A stretch of 64,000 nt of DNA. It comes from Galerina marginata. Taxonomy: Eukaryota > Basidiomycota > Agaricomycetes > Agaricales > Galerinaceae. The first letter of the stretch is position 1. Every line of letters starts with the position of its first letter. The position numbers and the translations under genes were made by a program. The notes under the pieces are model-generated. The model saw nothing but the letters and a program-made list of their open reading frames with translations. It was not told the origin of the DNA and did no database searches. Below, in pieces: positions 41,725-53,559 of this stretch. The stretch spans positions 619,506-683,505 of the forward strand of contig JAECYW010000027.1 in assembly GCA_023014335.1 (NCBI GenBank), read 5' to 3'.

Positions 41725-43818
41725 AGCGGCGAAGAGAAAGATACCCTCGTTGATGGGCGTTGGAACGATCAGGTTGAAACTCCGGCATGAGAACCGAACT
41801 TGATGCACGTTGGCTGTGTGCCTACTCGGCGAAAGATAATGGCAGGACCCACAAGTCTTGCACAGCATCCGGTATCAACGAGTATTATTAATAAATTCGG
41901 TTGACTCTCATAGAAGAACCTGAAAGAGCACAATGCAGTTCTGATATGATGGCTCACGACTCAGTAGATTTTAGATTTACTGATCAGAAGTAATCGTGGA
42001 CAAACACGAGAACGTGTACGAGTACCTTGTCATTTCTAGCTCAATAGGTAAGCACTAAAAATTGAGCCGCTGTGAGGTACAATAGAGCAATTGCGGTTAG
42101 GCTCTGGAAAGGGCAGGTTCTCGTAGCCAGTAAATAGCAATATTAGCGAAGGTTTCTGTTGAAATGAGGCAATGATATAAGCAACCTGAGATCAAAAGAT
42201 TGAACAAGGAACTCTCACAAGCCGGACGAGAACGTAGACGAGGACGTTACAGAGGCGGAATAGCGGCCGTACGACGGTTAGGAGCAGCGAGGTGGGGTTC
42301 GTCTGAAATGAATAGACGGCCGCTCATGATGGAATCGGAGCATTCAGCGGCTGTGGCCCGGAAGGAGGAATGTCGGCAGGGAGGAAGGAAGGAAGGAAGG
42401 AAGGGAGGAGAGCGCCAAACATCGCTAGGGCCTGAGCAAAATCGAAGGAAAATCGAATACGTTGTCCTTGGATGGGTGGCTGAGGTGGAGGTAATTCTAC
42501 GAGCCAATAAATGTCCTTGAATGGGTTAGGGCAACTTGCGGCGGGCGGCGGGCGTGATGGTAACGGTAATGATATGCATTCGAATGAAAGCTCCAATGAA
42601 GAAGTCTTCATCGATCGCATACATAAATGCCACAATGGGACGATGCGCATCAACGCATCGAGTGCACGCTCAACCCGCTGTACAAGACCCAGGAGCCTTC
42701 ATTTTTTACTCTACAACGTGGTGCACAGTCAGCGCGAGCCCGGTGTATTCGGAGATGGGGGCGAGGGCGCGTTTTGCGGAGACTGGAGGCTAGCGCGAGC
42801 GGGTGCGTAGGACATAGTTGAAAGTAAGGACGAGTCAGGCGAAATCCGTTCGGTGGAAGGGAAGTGGGGAAGAAGAATAGGCACATACCTCATGGGGATA
42901 CGTGACGAGGGTTGCGACGGGCTTCGCCGCCTCCGCGGTGGCTAGCAAGCAAGCCCACTGCCATTGGAAAACTAAGGCTTGTCCGTGTCCGTTTCTGTGT
43001 CCGTCCGTCCGTCAGTCAGTCCTTCAGCTGCTCATAAAGCACCCATTGGATCTTGCCCTCCGCCACGCCGAGATAACTCGCGCTGTGGCCCTTGTAGGAA
43101 GACTATAGCCCTTCTTTGCGTACAATCTTCCTGAAACCGACCCAGCTGCTGTGGTTCTGCTCGTTCTTCCGCAGGGTTCCCCTACAAGGCCAAGTTTGCC
43201 CCTCTCACAAACTCAGACGCCGATCTTGAGCTATACCACCAATTCGTTCGAGACGTTCGCAGTCGGTTGATTAGGGCCATCTAGCCACTAACAAACCATG
43301 ATGCTGCCGCCTCAGAGGACGCAAATGGCAGCGGTTTTCTACCAGAACAGGTTGGACTGCAAGCAGTTCTTCGCAACGTCGAACGTCGTGACGATGGCGC
43401 CGCAAATCCCATCCGACCATCGAGTCTGGTAGGTAGTTGTATCAGTATCTAGACACGTAAACAAGACGAGCATTCAGCCCCTGCAGAGCAGGGAAAGGGG
43501 TTGGCACGGGTGAATTCAGGCTTTTTTCGAAAATAGATGCAGATTTGTAAAGATGCCTGCTGAGATGGGGCGTAGCGTAGGAGATGAGATTGTGGGATTT
43601 GACCACCATAAGTAAGTGCCAATGTGGCCGCCACGGAATTTGGAAGAGTCAAGGATAGAAAGTTTGACACAGAGTTGCGTTTGAGCTGCGTCCGCGTTTG
43701 GATTTTTCCAGTTTTGTACGGATCACGTCATCACGCGCACGTGTCACGATTCACGTGGGTGCAATCGCGATCAACACGGAACAAGTCGTTCCTCCAAGTT
43801 AGTACTCTGCGTTTCACC
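41725..43818. other. Intergenic, repeats but no supported gene
   Basis: Contains a GGAA/GAAG tandem tract near 42,382-42,411 and CCGTCCGTCCGTCAGTCAGTCC near 43,000. Open frames at 42,200-42,900 on both strands are proline, serine or arginine rich and overlap each other. 43,000-43,440 is partly open (LIKHPLDLALRHAEITRAV) without a motif I know. None is called. Confidence 0.45.
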
Positions 43819-44311
43819 CAAGGGGGCACCGGGATTCGAAAAACTACCCGGGGTCGATTTTTCTCTTTAAGCTCTCGCCCACGCCCCCCCCCCCCTCCGA
43901 AACCCATATTGGGTATGTTTTTCGTCCAAAAGCGGTATGTTTTACTCACCTTTGTGATCTCTGACTTGCGGAACTTGACTTGCCTGAGCTCCAGCACCGT
44001 GAATATGCAGAAGAAACGGCTTTTCAGTTATTATAAAATGTATGGGACTGTACATCCTATGTTTCTCTCGAAGTCTCACTGGGCTCCTCAGTCGTCGAAA
44101 TCTCTCCCCAAGTAGTGTAAATGTGCATCAACTGTCGAAAATGAAGTCAGTAAGTTATAAAAGTGATGCATTGCTCAGTGGCAAATCAAAAGCTAGTACT
44201 TGTGCGTAAAATTTCGAACTTTACCCCCCAAAATAAAAATTTTCTAAGCCTCCGGCGACCCACCCCCCCCCCTACCCCCGGGTCACGGATTCGAATCCCG
44301 GTGCCCCCTTG
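43819..44311. mobile_element. hAT-like MITE, 493 bp, 22 bp perfect terminal inverted repeats, 8 bp target duplication
   Basis: The left end begins CAAGGGGGCACCGGGATTCG and the right end is its exact inverse for 22 bases (44,290-44,311 against 43,819-43,840). GTTTCACC occurs directly on both sides (43,811-43,818 and 44,312-44,319). Ends CA...TG with an 8 bp duplication fit the hAT superfamily. The interior has C-runs and no transposase frame. Perfect repeats suggest a recent insertion. Confidence 0.85.
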
Positions 44312-45209
44312 GTTTCACCCTCCACGTTTGCCTTCGAGATCTAGGTACTCACCCTATACCCTAAATTGTAAAAATCTTACTTACTTGAAGAGAAAGGCAT
44401 CCAAATATGCTACTGCAATCACCTGCGCAGTATATACTAATCACGGCTGTTTACCCAAAGTTAACCCAGACATCTTCAACGCGACATAATTTGGTTTGCC
44501 TATTCCTCTTTGAAATGTGAAGCAGCGAACTTTATCTACACCAAACTCTACTTTCATAATCGTTTGTGTTCCACCGTGAATAATATGGCTTCGATAGTTG
44601 ACTATTTAATTACAGGTATTCTCCGACATGTTATTTATATCACGACGTGAAGCACCGCCGAGGGGACCTTGCATCCAGTTTCACAGTTCAACAAAGATGG
44701 TCGCAAGAACTTCGCACCTATGCCCCAGGAACCTCCTCCCCAGCTCATCTAAATTCATCAAGGACAGCAGAATCGGTGAGTGACGACCAACCGGAATGGC
44801 TCATTGCTGAAACAAACAATCTTGCCCGAGATTCTCCCGACCAAAGGAGCACACCAATTGACTGCAGTCACCAGCCAGGACTCTGAGAACCGGTTACTCA
44901 GTTAAGTATGGAAAAATTTGACAGTCTTTATTATTACTCTCTTAACCCTTATTTTGGCGGGGGCTAAAACGCACCGGTAAGGAGAGACCTGAGCATATCG
45001 GAAGGAGAAATGTCAGATAATTTAAAACCTTCGACTGATTATCAGTCCGCTCATTGTGGTTCTTCTTACTCCATCTACCCTGGTTAAGTAGAAATACAGT
45101 ACTTGGTTTAAAATCAAGAACATTGGCGCAAACGTTTCTGTGTCCTCTTCGGCTAATACGTAGTCTTCTCGACCTCAGCTGTAATTAGCCATTCTCTCGA
45201 TTTTCGTCA
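44312..45209. other. Intergenic upstream of the DUF6534 gene
   Basis: No supported gene. An open frame at 44,647-44,886 has no motif. The 3' part probably holds the promoter of the next gene. Confidence 0.45.
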
Positions 45210-46624
45210 ATGGCATCCATATCTTTGACCCCTGCGGAGCTCGGGAAAATGTGGGTTTTTTTTTCAGTTCGTATCGAACACTACTAAAAAATTGATTTAT
45301 GATATAGCGCAGGTCCTCTAGTAAGTACTCACGTCCACTTCGCTGAGACGAAGAATAACATCTCCAAAGCTCGCCGCATACCTCCTGAACTGGGCGCTCT
45401 ACGGTGTTTTGTCAATGCAAGTTTGTGAGTCCAAATAGTTACCAATCTGACATAGCATGGTGAGTTGAGCCGGCTTCAAAGACATGTATTATCTGGCCTT
45501 TCCGAACGATCGAGTCGGTTCCAAGACTCTAGTATATGCGGCATATTTATTGATTTCTGCCCAAACCTTGCTCTACACGAGAAGTGCCTTCCGGATGTTT
45601 GCTTTAGGTTTTGGAAACCCCGCAGTATTGGACGAGGTCGACATTTTATGGCTTTCTCCCGTTTTGAGCGGACTGGGTATTAAATCATATTCTGCCTGCT
45701 GTCAACATTCTTTTTAACCCTTCCGTTAGTCGCATTCCTCTGGCAGGCTTTCTACGCATATCGCATCGCTCTGTTCTCCCGGAAATTACATTTCCCAGTA
45801 TTTATAATGCTGGTAAGATTATGGTATTGAACGTGGCTATTTTTGTGTTCATGTATTCATGATGCAGATCGCTTGTCTTTCGCTGGCTGGATCCATTGCG
45901 GTAGGCGTGGACATGAAGAGGGCTGGTTTATTCAGTCATTTCCTCGTGAAATTCAGTTACATTGTTTCGGGAGTAAGCTTTTCCTGTCTTGGTCAACTGA
46001 ATTGCCCCTAACGGTTCAAAGGTATGGGGAGGAGCAGGCGCAGTTGGCGACGTGCTCATTGCAGTTTCAATGACATATTACGTTGGTCAAAAAATTCGCC
46101 GTGTATTGGGACATACTAAATATAAGTCATTCAGCTCAAGCGCCATGATACCGGGATTAGGCAGACCCATGTTTTGCTTTCGAAAATTATACGGCTGACC
46201 ATTGAAACTGGAACGGTGACCGGTGAGGCTATGATCAAGCATCTCTAGTGTCAATCTCATGTCCTTGGTTGAAGCTACCCTCGCCCTCATTAGTCTTATC
46301 CTGGTGTACGGACCTAGGAATACAACTTACTATCAAACCACCGTTGCAGTGATGGGAACAGTGTACTCGAACTCAATGATGGTCGCATTCAACAGTCGGA
46401 TGAAGTTAGGACCTTCCAATAATGCTACCTCCGTCCCGGGTTATACCTTTGGTAGCATATTCCATGCCGCGACAACGCGCCGTGGTATGGATGCAGAATT
46501 GGGTAGCCGTTCAGGGCAAGGACCGCCAGTTACCCCTGCACAGGTTTCTTTTGCACCTTTGGGCGAGCCAGTGAAGGTATGTCCACCTTCGCAGTTGAAA
46601 TCCTGGTTTTGGGTTTTAACATAA
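45210..46624 (+). CDS. DUF6534-type integral membrane protein
   Basis: Large Agaricomycete family of predicted seven-helix membrane proteins, function unknown. Start ATG at 45,210 (MASISLTPAELGKM), then LAAYLLNWALYGVLSMQV, YYLAFPNDRVGSKTLVYAAY, LDEVDILWLSPVLSGLG (the family's W-x-S-x-P-V block), WQAFYAYRIALFSRKLHFPV (A-Y-R-I block), IACLSLAGSIAVGVDMKRAG, WGGAGAVGDVLIAVSMTYYV, LLSKIIRLTIETGTVT and ATLALISLILVYGP, with the terminal signature YSNSMMVAFNSRMK. I count about eight introns of 45-100 bases. The C-terminal tail is polar and ends at 46,624. No frame lesion noticed. It lies upstream of the lipid-enzyme genes and on the opposite strand, so its 3' end converges on the first desaturase. 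Confidence 0.8.
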
Positions 46625-47152
46625 CATAGGGCCGGCCAATAGACTTTGATCATGACGATCCCTACGGCGCTAACAAGCCGCCGGCTATCTAATATATACA
46701 TGATTATGGTTTCAATGAGTTTTGTATTCCAAGTCGTGATTACACTGACAAGGTCAGTAATTTGGTACTTAAACCACTCGTATTAGACAGTACAGTGAAT
46801 TAATAAAATCTGAATACGCCCCACCACGACATGGACGATTGTTGAATTGGCTGATGTTTAAAGGCTGGTGACGATCATCCCGCCAGGCGTGAAATAGATA
46901 GGAGTGTCAGTACATCGGGCACACAGGAACAAGGCTGAGGGTAACTAACAGCGGAACGAAGAGTGAGGCTTCAAGCAAGGTTGAAGGACTCGAAATTCGA
47001 GAGGAGGTCAATTTCTGGAGGAAGTAAACGATTTCATAAAGTGATAGAATAATGCTTATACTCAGAGTATGGCACGCCAGAATATATCAAACGATAGTTT
47101 CCAAAAGCAACACATACTGGTGCACGACTTCATAAAGAACTGATTTAACTCC
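46625..47152. other. Intergenic between converging genes; nothing recognised
   Basis: About 530 bases, AT-rich, with no motif or repeat noted. Confidence 0.5.
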
Positions 47153-49103
47153 TCAATTGACAACCTTCGCCACACGTAACTCTCGCATTCTCCTTCTTGC
47201 GGCGCGAGAATGATGATTCATCCCTCCGGAAAAGGCCCAGTCCGCTTGATGCCACACGTCAATATCGCCTGATAACCCAACAGAATATTTACGGAGAAGA
47301 TTGACACCGCCGGGCTGGAAGTAAATAATTTGAGCGAGTGGCAATGTGGTGAGAAATAGTTTCTACTTACGTGGTTCCCGAGGTATGGTGTAACGTCAAT
47401 GGCAAAGCCGTCTATGAGGACAATGCACCTCCCTGTTTCTTCTCGGGCAAACCTTTTCACTTTGTCGATGTTCCAGATTTCTCCATTCCACGTATCGACT
47501 TCCGGCTCGGTGATGCCACGTTCGTTTTTCTTTCGCATATAATGCACCGCTTCCACTAAGTCATCGTCGCTAGCGCGCCTAAGTCCGCTTACAAGCCCCA
47601 ATTTATGCAGACCCAGGATCATCCATTTACTCGGATCCCAGTCAGTCGAGGACGGCCCAGAGCGAAAATCATGCGGAAAAGCATGCTGATAAAATATATT
47701 AGTCTCCGTTCTCTTTCGGACTAGCAACAGCACGAACATGCTGAAGCAGAACTTGAGATCCAAAACAGGTGAAGATTAAGGGATAAGCGTACGAAATTAT
47801 GACTTCCTTCGCCGCCGGTCAAAAGTGCAAGTATCTGCCAGATATTTGAGATCGAAAAGATAAACCTTTGTCAGAAAGCCTGGTCTCACAAAGTTGCCTC
47901 TCGAAGTGTCTTCATCAGAATAAGGCTGCAACCCGTTCCAATGTGCCAAGCTAGCATCGAGGATCAGTTTCAATAGACCGAGATATGTTGAGTAAACTAA
48001 CGAATTGACGAGGAAGGCAGAATGCCAGACTATTCCAAACACGTTTCTTCATCAACTTTGGCTAGATTCTCTATTTATCACGCACTGAATATCCGAGCGA
48101 CTAAACCTCCCCAGACAAATCCGGCCATAGTTTCATGCCATAAGGAGCCCAAGAGGGCTGGACACACAAAGCCAAGGAAGAAGGCCAAAGGTACTGAAAA
48201 TTGTCCATTTAGGTCAGTTTAAAGTCAGTTTCTTTACCGACACACTATAATATTTGTGTTGAATTCGAACGACTGCAATGATAATTCCATCAGAAAGATA
48301 ACTATGCTAGCCGTCACTAAGATAACGCACCTGGATCACTTTCAAGATCATCCCTCTCTATCAAGTTCAAACGCTCGTATGTGGGCTTATAAAATAACCA
48401 CCCAATATGCGAGTAAAATACACCTCGAGTGGCGGCGTAACTTGGACTGGCTATCAGGAGGTTATCTCCAGGCAAGCCATGAAGGACGTACGGGTCGTGT
48501 ACCGGGTCGTCGGTGAACCTCTGTCAGGGGTAAGCCCAGTCATCCATCTCATGATCTGTGGGTCCGCATGTGAAAACAGACGTACATGATGCATTCTATG
48601 CCGAAGACACCTAAGGGAACGAAGTGGTGAGTGTTTCCGGGGAACCATGTTAAGAAACACGACAATATTACTTACCACCACTTTGACAAGGTTAACACAT
48701 CATGAAGCGCTTCATATAAAGAACATACATACCTTAATGGAACCCTGGAACGCTGCAGCACCTAGGACGGCCAAAATGACGCGAACGCCATAGGTAGCAC
48801 GAAAGGCTTTGTGGGAGTAAAGTCTATGGTACCCTATCGTAATACTGGAACAGTACACGCCTTCAGCACGAGATATGGCGGTATGAAGCCAAGTACGTAC
48901 GCATGACCTGACATCGCCCATGCCCCAAGGCACAGCAATAATGTCTCCCTCGTAACGGACCACGGGGGGAAAGAGTACACGCCCAATAGAGCAGCTAAGT
49001 GCATCATCGTCATGAAAATGGTGGTAGACCACCATATGGGAGGGTCGTTGGGACTTATCGCCGGATCTGGAGACGCTGCCAACCTGGACCGTGCAATAGC
49101 CAT
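47153..49103 (-). CDS. Acyl-CoA delta-9 desaturase with C-terminal cytochrome b5 domain (Ole1-like), copy 1
   Basis: ER membrane di-iron enzyme that puts a cis double bond at C9 of stearoyl- or palmitoyl-CoA, using electrons from its own cytochrome b5 domain (established). ATG at 49,103 (MAIARSRLAASPDP), then PIWWSTTIFMTMMHLAALLG (TM1). His boxes: ITIGYHRLYSHKAF (HxxxxH), RHRMHHRFTDDPVHDPYAA (HxxHH), IQHKYY, LVARIFIWHSAFLVNSLAHW, QPYSDEDTSRGN, ILALLTGGEGSHNF. After an intron comes HAFPHDFRSGPSSTDWDPSK. The b5 part starts WNGEIWNIDKVKRFAREETG, with heme ligand motif HPGG after the last intron, and ends FSGGMNHHSRAARRRMRELR. About ten introns. The third His box reads HNFH-AFP in my model rather than the usual HNFHHxFP. 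A tandem paralogue lies at 53.6-55.5 kb. Confidence 0.88.
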
Positions 49104-50081
49104 GAAGCGAGAAAAGACAACGGTGACGTGTTTTAAGCCATAGAATTATTCCCCTGGTCGCACTTTGAACGATGATACAGTTTAAATATTCGCCTGTCAT
49201 ATCAGCGTCGTAAAGAAGTCGTCGATGAGGTTGAGATTGAGCTGGAACCATAGCATCCAACCCGTCTCAATCTTGTGACGTGTCAGTAAGCGCTTAGACT
49301 GACTATCCATATATGGTATTTTCCCCACGCCGTCAACCAACTTCGAGAGCGTCCCCAACTTGGTCCCCAAGCACTAAATCAGGCTTCATAGACTACCCCG
49401 ACTAGAAGTAATAAATTTATATGTTTCGGTCAAAATAAAATGGTTGCAGCCAGAATTGAAGCCATACTTGAAGCCACGCTAAATTGGCAAGCGACAGTCC
49501 TTTACCTCATATTCGGGCTTTGACGGCGCGTGTTACTGCTTTGGCATCCAGAAGCAATATCGTTGACAAGGCGTGGTCATGGAAGGACTTTAAACTTCCC
49601 ATTCAACGCTCAGAAGTTTTGTGACCAGCTCGACCTTGTCTTTCTAATATAGACGGCAAAAGAGTGGTTTCAGTAGAAGCTTACAGTTAGGCAAGTATGT
49701 AACATGTAACACTTGTCGGTTGAGCTTCTAGTTTTAGATTTTGAAGTCTTTTGTTGTGTTAAACCGAGAAGATATACCCTGTCGCCACCCAATTCCGTAT
49801 TCATAATAGGCTGGCGGAAGTTTTAGTTGATCCGGAGAAGAAGACAGCGCTTGGAGACAATTAGTACTCCAACTACTCGATAATGACGAAACCAGGGGGC
49901 TAATATCAGAGCTCGCATTATATCTGCGATTGAGAGTAAGGTTGTATAATCAGAGCATCGTCGCCCCAACTGTTGCTTGGAGTATCCTGTCACATTTACT
50001 CTTTGTTTCATGCGGCCTACTCTTGTACATATACCGATGAAAAAGAGCTGGTCTAACAAATGTAGAGAGTACAGGGAATTA
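49104..50081. other. Intergenic between desaturase 1 and the P450; nothing recognised
   Basis: About 980 bases. It must contain the desaturase promoter; no TATA box or repeat stands out. Short frames at 49,823-50,059 overlap the downstream edge of the P450 and have no motif. Confidence 0.5.
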
Positions 50082-52401
50082 CTACAAATTTACTCGGCGC
50101 ACTCGGAGTGGCATATTGTCCTTGGGTGCTGTACTAAAATGAAGATCATAGGCCAAATAAAACAAGGAATAAGCTCACTCATTGTTATAGCCGTAGTTGG
50201 CTGTGGAATTTGACCGGCATAGGCAGGTTCAAACTCGAAGTTAGTGATTAAAGCCCTATCTCACATATGTGTTAGCATATCGAACATTCAGATTATGTCG
50301 GTAATGAGGCAATACTCACCCCAGCAATGCTTTCATTTCCATGACGGCCATGGTCTTTCCAATGCATGAACGAGCACCAACCATGAATGACAACGATGAG
50401 AAGGCCGAGTTGTATTTTGGGGGCAAGTTCAACCATCTTGACGGGTTAAACCTGTGAGCGATAATTAATTAACTTTACCTCGAATTCGCCAAATATCTGG
50501 CACCACGGGCCCACTCCACTTACTCCTCAGCGTCTTCGCCCCAGATCTCCTTACAAGTGTTAATAACGCGAATCTAACAAAGCGTCGAACGGTGTAGTGA
50601 GAGATAAAAACAAATATTATGTGGTAACATGGGTGGAAAGCTAACCGGAATGTAAAATAAAGTGCCCTTCGGGACCAGGACACCGTCAATGAAGTCCGTC
50701 TTCTCTGCTTGCCGGAAGGTCATCGGAACTGGTGGCATCAAGCGCAAGCTCTCCTGACTTACGATAACTGTGAATTCACCACCCGTCGTTACACACAAGA
50801 GATGACAAAGTACGCACACGACACAATCTAGCCATGTAAGCTCCTTCAGAGCGCGATAATCTGGCCGTGCATTCTTCGAGAAAACGGCAGTAACCTCTTT
50901 TCGTAATCTCTGCTGTGATTTAGAATCTGTTGCAAGTAACCATAACGTCTGTTTGCAAATAAACGGCGACAACTGGGGGATGGAAATATATATTGCGTAC
51001 CCAGGCTAAGCCAGCTGAGGTGGTTTTGTGTCCAGCTGACAGGAATGTTGACTGCGAAAGTTAGCCTAATGGGTGTATTGAAGCGAGAAATCATCACTAA
51101 CCACTTGATCCACCATTGGCTTGTCGCTCGTAGGATATTTTTCAGTCGTACTGTCCAATTCCGAGTCTGCTTTCCCAGCTTGAAGGATGAGGCTCATAAC
51201 GTCGCGTTTGGATTCTAAATCGGAAGCGGAGTCTTCCTGTTTATCCCGCAGAATCTGAGCAGAAATTTTTCGAATACAATAGGCCGACGCTAGAAGGCAG
51301 CTGAGAGGGCCTAATGCAAGTCAGAGCGTTGTTTAGTTGTTGGCATTTCTTGAACATACGAGTAAGTTCTAATTTCTCGAGCCAGTGTCGGTGGTTGTAT
51401 GCCCATTCCGACGCTAGAAATTCAGTCACGCCAGGAACGGATAATGTAGCGAAGAACTGGGCGACGTTTGGTCCTTAGGTAAAGGTTAGTTTTTGGATTT
51501 ACATGTTGCACAAAAGTCATGCCTGAATCCAAGCTGGTCAATGCTTCGTATGCCCCAGCCAGTTCATTGTCCGGATTTTGTACGGAATCGAGTTGGTATC
51601 TGAAGGCCGCTTGGCAGAGTATGTCGAGAGTGACTTTACTCACTGAAATAACGGTGTGAGATATACTAAAGCTGAATGTATGGAAGGGAATGCGTACTCC
51701 ATTCATACATGAGGAATACCTTTCCGTTGCCGGGCTCCTGCTCGTTGTCGATCTTAGTGCGAAGAATGCCAACGAGCCTGTTGAGTTGCACTTCAGTGAT
51801 TCGAGAGTAGAGACAAGAGAAGAAAAATTCACGCCTCTATTGGTCCATAACTCAAGTCTAAAATCGTAATGTAAGTAAAATACCGACTAGTTTCTCTGTG
51901 AAGGAGGGAGCTTACGAGCTGCCACATTAGATATCGAAAAACCCAAGCTTATGGGCTTGCGCATTTCCTTGTGTTCGTTGCTTATCACTGTTAAGAGTCC
52001 GTATCCCGTAACCGATCCTATAGCGTCGCGCAAAAATTTAGGCTTCGAGTTTGAAGTCAAGTTATTCTGTTTCACGGCTTTATCAGAAGACTTACCTTTG
52101 GATAATCAGCCCAATCGCTGACCAATATCTTCTGAATCGCTTCGAGTTTCATAACGATGAGGCGTTCTATTCCAATTGGGCCAACCACGCGAACAATTGG
52201 TCCGTATTTCTTAACCCATGCTCTTTGTGGAATTCCCGCTTCGCCATCTAAAATTTCCCTGAATTGTCCATAGATTGGGTGGCCAATCGGGGGACCAGGA
52301 AAGGATCGTAGAGGTGAAAAGAAGCGAGGGTATAAATACAATTTGTAGAGAATCCAGAAGCAAAGCCAAACTACGAGGACAGTTGTAAATTTGTTCTGCA
52401 T
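50082..52401 (-). CDS. Cytochrome P450 monooxygenase
   Basis: Heme-thiolate monooxygenase, ER-anchored. ATG at 52,401 gives a membrane anchor (KFTTVLVVWLCFWILYKLYL) and the proline hinge FPGPPIGHPIYGQ. Then KKYGPIVRVVGPIGIERLIV, AIGSVTGYGLLTVISNEHKE, SKVTLDILCQAAFRYQLDS, the I-helix FLSAGHKTTSAGLAW (A-G-x-x-T-T), the K-helix E-S-L-R in SQESLRLMPPVPMTFRQAEK, VLVPKGTLFYIP, the PERF-region equivalent FNPSRWL, and the heme loop FMVGARSCIGKTMAV with the Cys ligand. The last intron uses the acceptor TTTAGTACAG, giving TPKDNMPLRVRRVNL and the stop at 50,082. About a dozen introns. Looks complete. Similar to large multi-intron Agaricomycete P450 families; clan and substrate not assignable. It lies between two fatty-acyl desaturase genes on the same strand, so a fatty-acid hydroxylase or epoxidase role is possible. 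Confidence 0.88.
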
Positions 52402-53318
52402 TATGATAGAGATAATAAGAATATACCTAATCCTGCGATGGATCCTATGAAGAGAACTGGACCCGACGCCGCCGCCTCTGTGACATGGTGCCAGGTAAGT
52501 CCAAGTGCCTTGAGATCCAGGAACATCACCGCTCGAGTAGCTTTTGCAGAGGGATCCGTATACCACATTTACAGGGAAAAAATATGCAGTAAGCTTGCCT
52601 CGAAAACTTTGTGATCCTTTGGTCACTCTTATACCCCTGTAAATGTGCGTGCCAGTTACGCTAGTCAGAAGCGACGAAACTGGACCACATTCTTCGATTG
52701 GTCTTACAAACCCCAAAGCGCTTCTGGGCTAGGAATGGCACCGCGAATGGAAGAAACTGCCTAAGGGAGATGGCTAGCCTCCGGTCAATGCAGCAGTTGG
52801 TTCCAGTTGGTGAGTGCTAGGGTCATGACATACTCTAAATGGATCCAAGTCCACTCCAAGTAAGCGATAACCAAGTTTTGAATAACCGATATGAGTCTTG
52901 GGCCGTAAACCTCACGAAGGCGGCGCTGAGAGCAATTGACAGGGCCACGAAGTTCGCGAGGTTAAGCAGGCAGTATCGTTACTAGTAGGATATCGGCAAC
53001 CTGAATCATCGAGGCTACTAGTAGCGGCCGGCGGGCTTTGAGTACAGGCTAATCAGACATATCCTGGCACCTCGAGTCTGGCAAATCTCGGATAGCCCAG
53101 TGACAAAGTGATAAGGGCAGAAGCTGGCACAACGTGCACAGCCCCTGATGAGATCGCGTGTATCTAATCTAATCGAACGGTCGTTCTGCTCGGTCTAGAA
53201 ACCCCAATGTTAGGAAAACTTAAAATTCGGATGGACTAAAACTGACTAGCAAATTAAATACATACTAAATACTTCTAAAATCCAGCAAAAAAAATCACAA
53301 ACGCTAAAATAAAAACAT
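52402..53318. other. Intergenic, nothing recognised
   Basis: About 900 bases; the open frame continuing upstream of the P450 ATG (to 52,716) has no membrane or domain signal and is treated as 5' UTR or chance. Confidence 0.5.
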
Positions 53319-53391
53319 GGCCAACGTGGGGATCGAACCCAAGACCTTCGCGTTATTAGCACGACGCTCTAACCAGCTGAGCTAGTCGGCC
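53319..53391 (-). tRNA. tRNA-Ile (anticodon AAT)
   Basis: The cloverleaf folds on the minus strand: acceptor GGCCGAC/GTTGGCC (7 pairs with one G-T), D-arm GCTC/GAGC with loop AGCTGGTTA, anticodon arm TCGTG-CTAATAA-CGCGA (anticodon AAT), variable AGGTC, T-arm TTGGG-TTCGATC-CCCAC. No intron; 73 bases. The outermost T-stem pair is a T/C mismatch where related tRNAs have G/C. The B box GGTTCGATCCC is intact. It stands alone between the P450 and desaturase 2. Confidence 0.9.
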
Positions 53392-53559
53392 TGACATGTT
53401 GAGCTTACGGTGGAAGACATGTTCCGTGCAGCAGCGGACACCACCCAGCATTCGCTAAGGCAATTCTAAAGGCGAATATTCGTTATAGGTACTCTCTTAT
53501 AATTGAAGCCTGGCTCGAGATTCAGACAGATAAACTATCGAAATAGGTGGTATAAGTAA

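Noticed and set aside
42200..42900. Candidate genes in the 42.2-42.9 kb region
   Set aside because: Frames on both strands are proline- or arginine-rich and include the GGAA repeat; no intron structure or motif.
43831..44300. tRNA-derived SINE suggested by a B-box-like GGATTCGAATCC
   Set aside because: The string belongs to the perfect terminal inverted repeats of a hAT-like MITE with an 8 bp target duplication.
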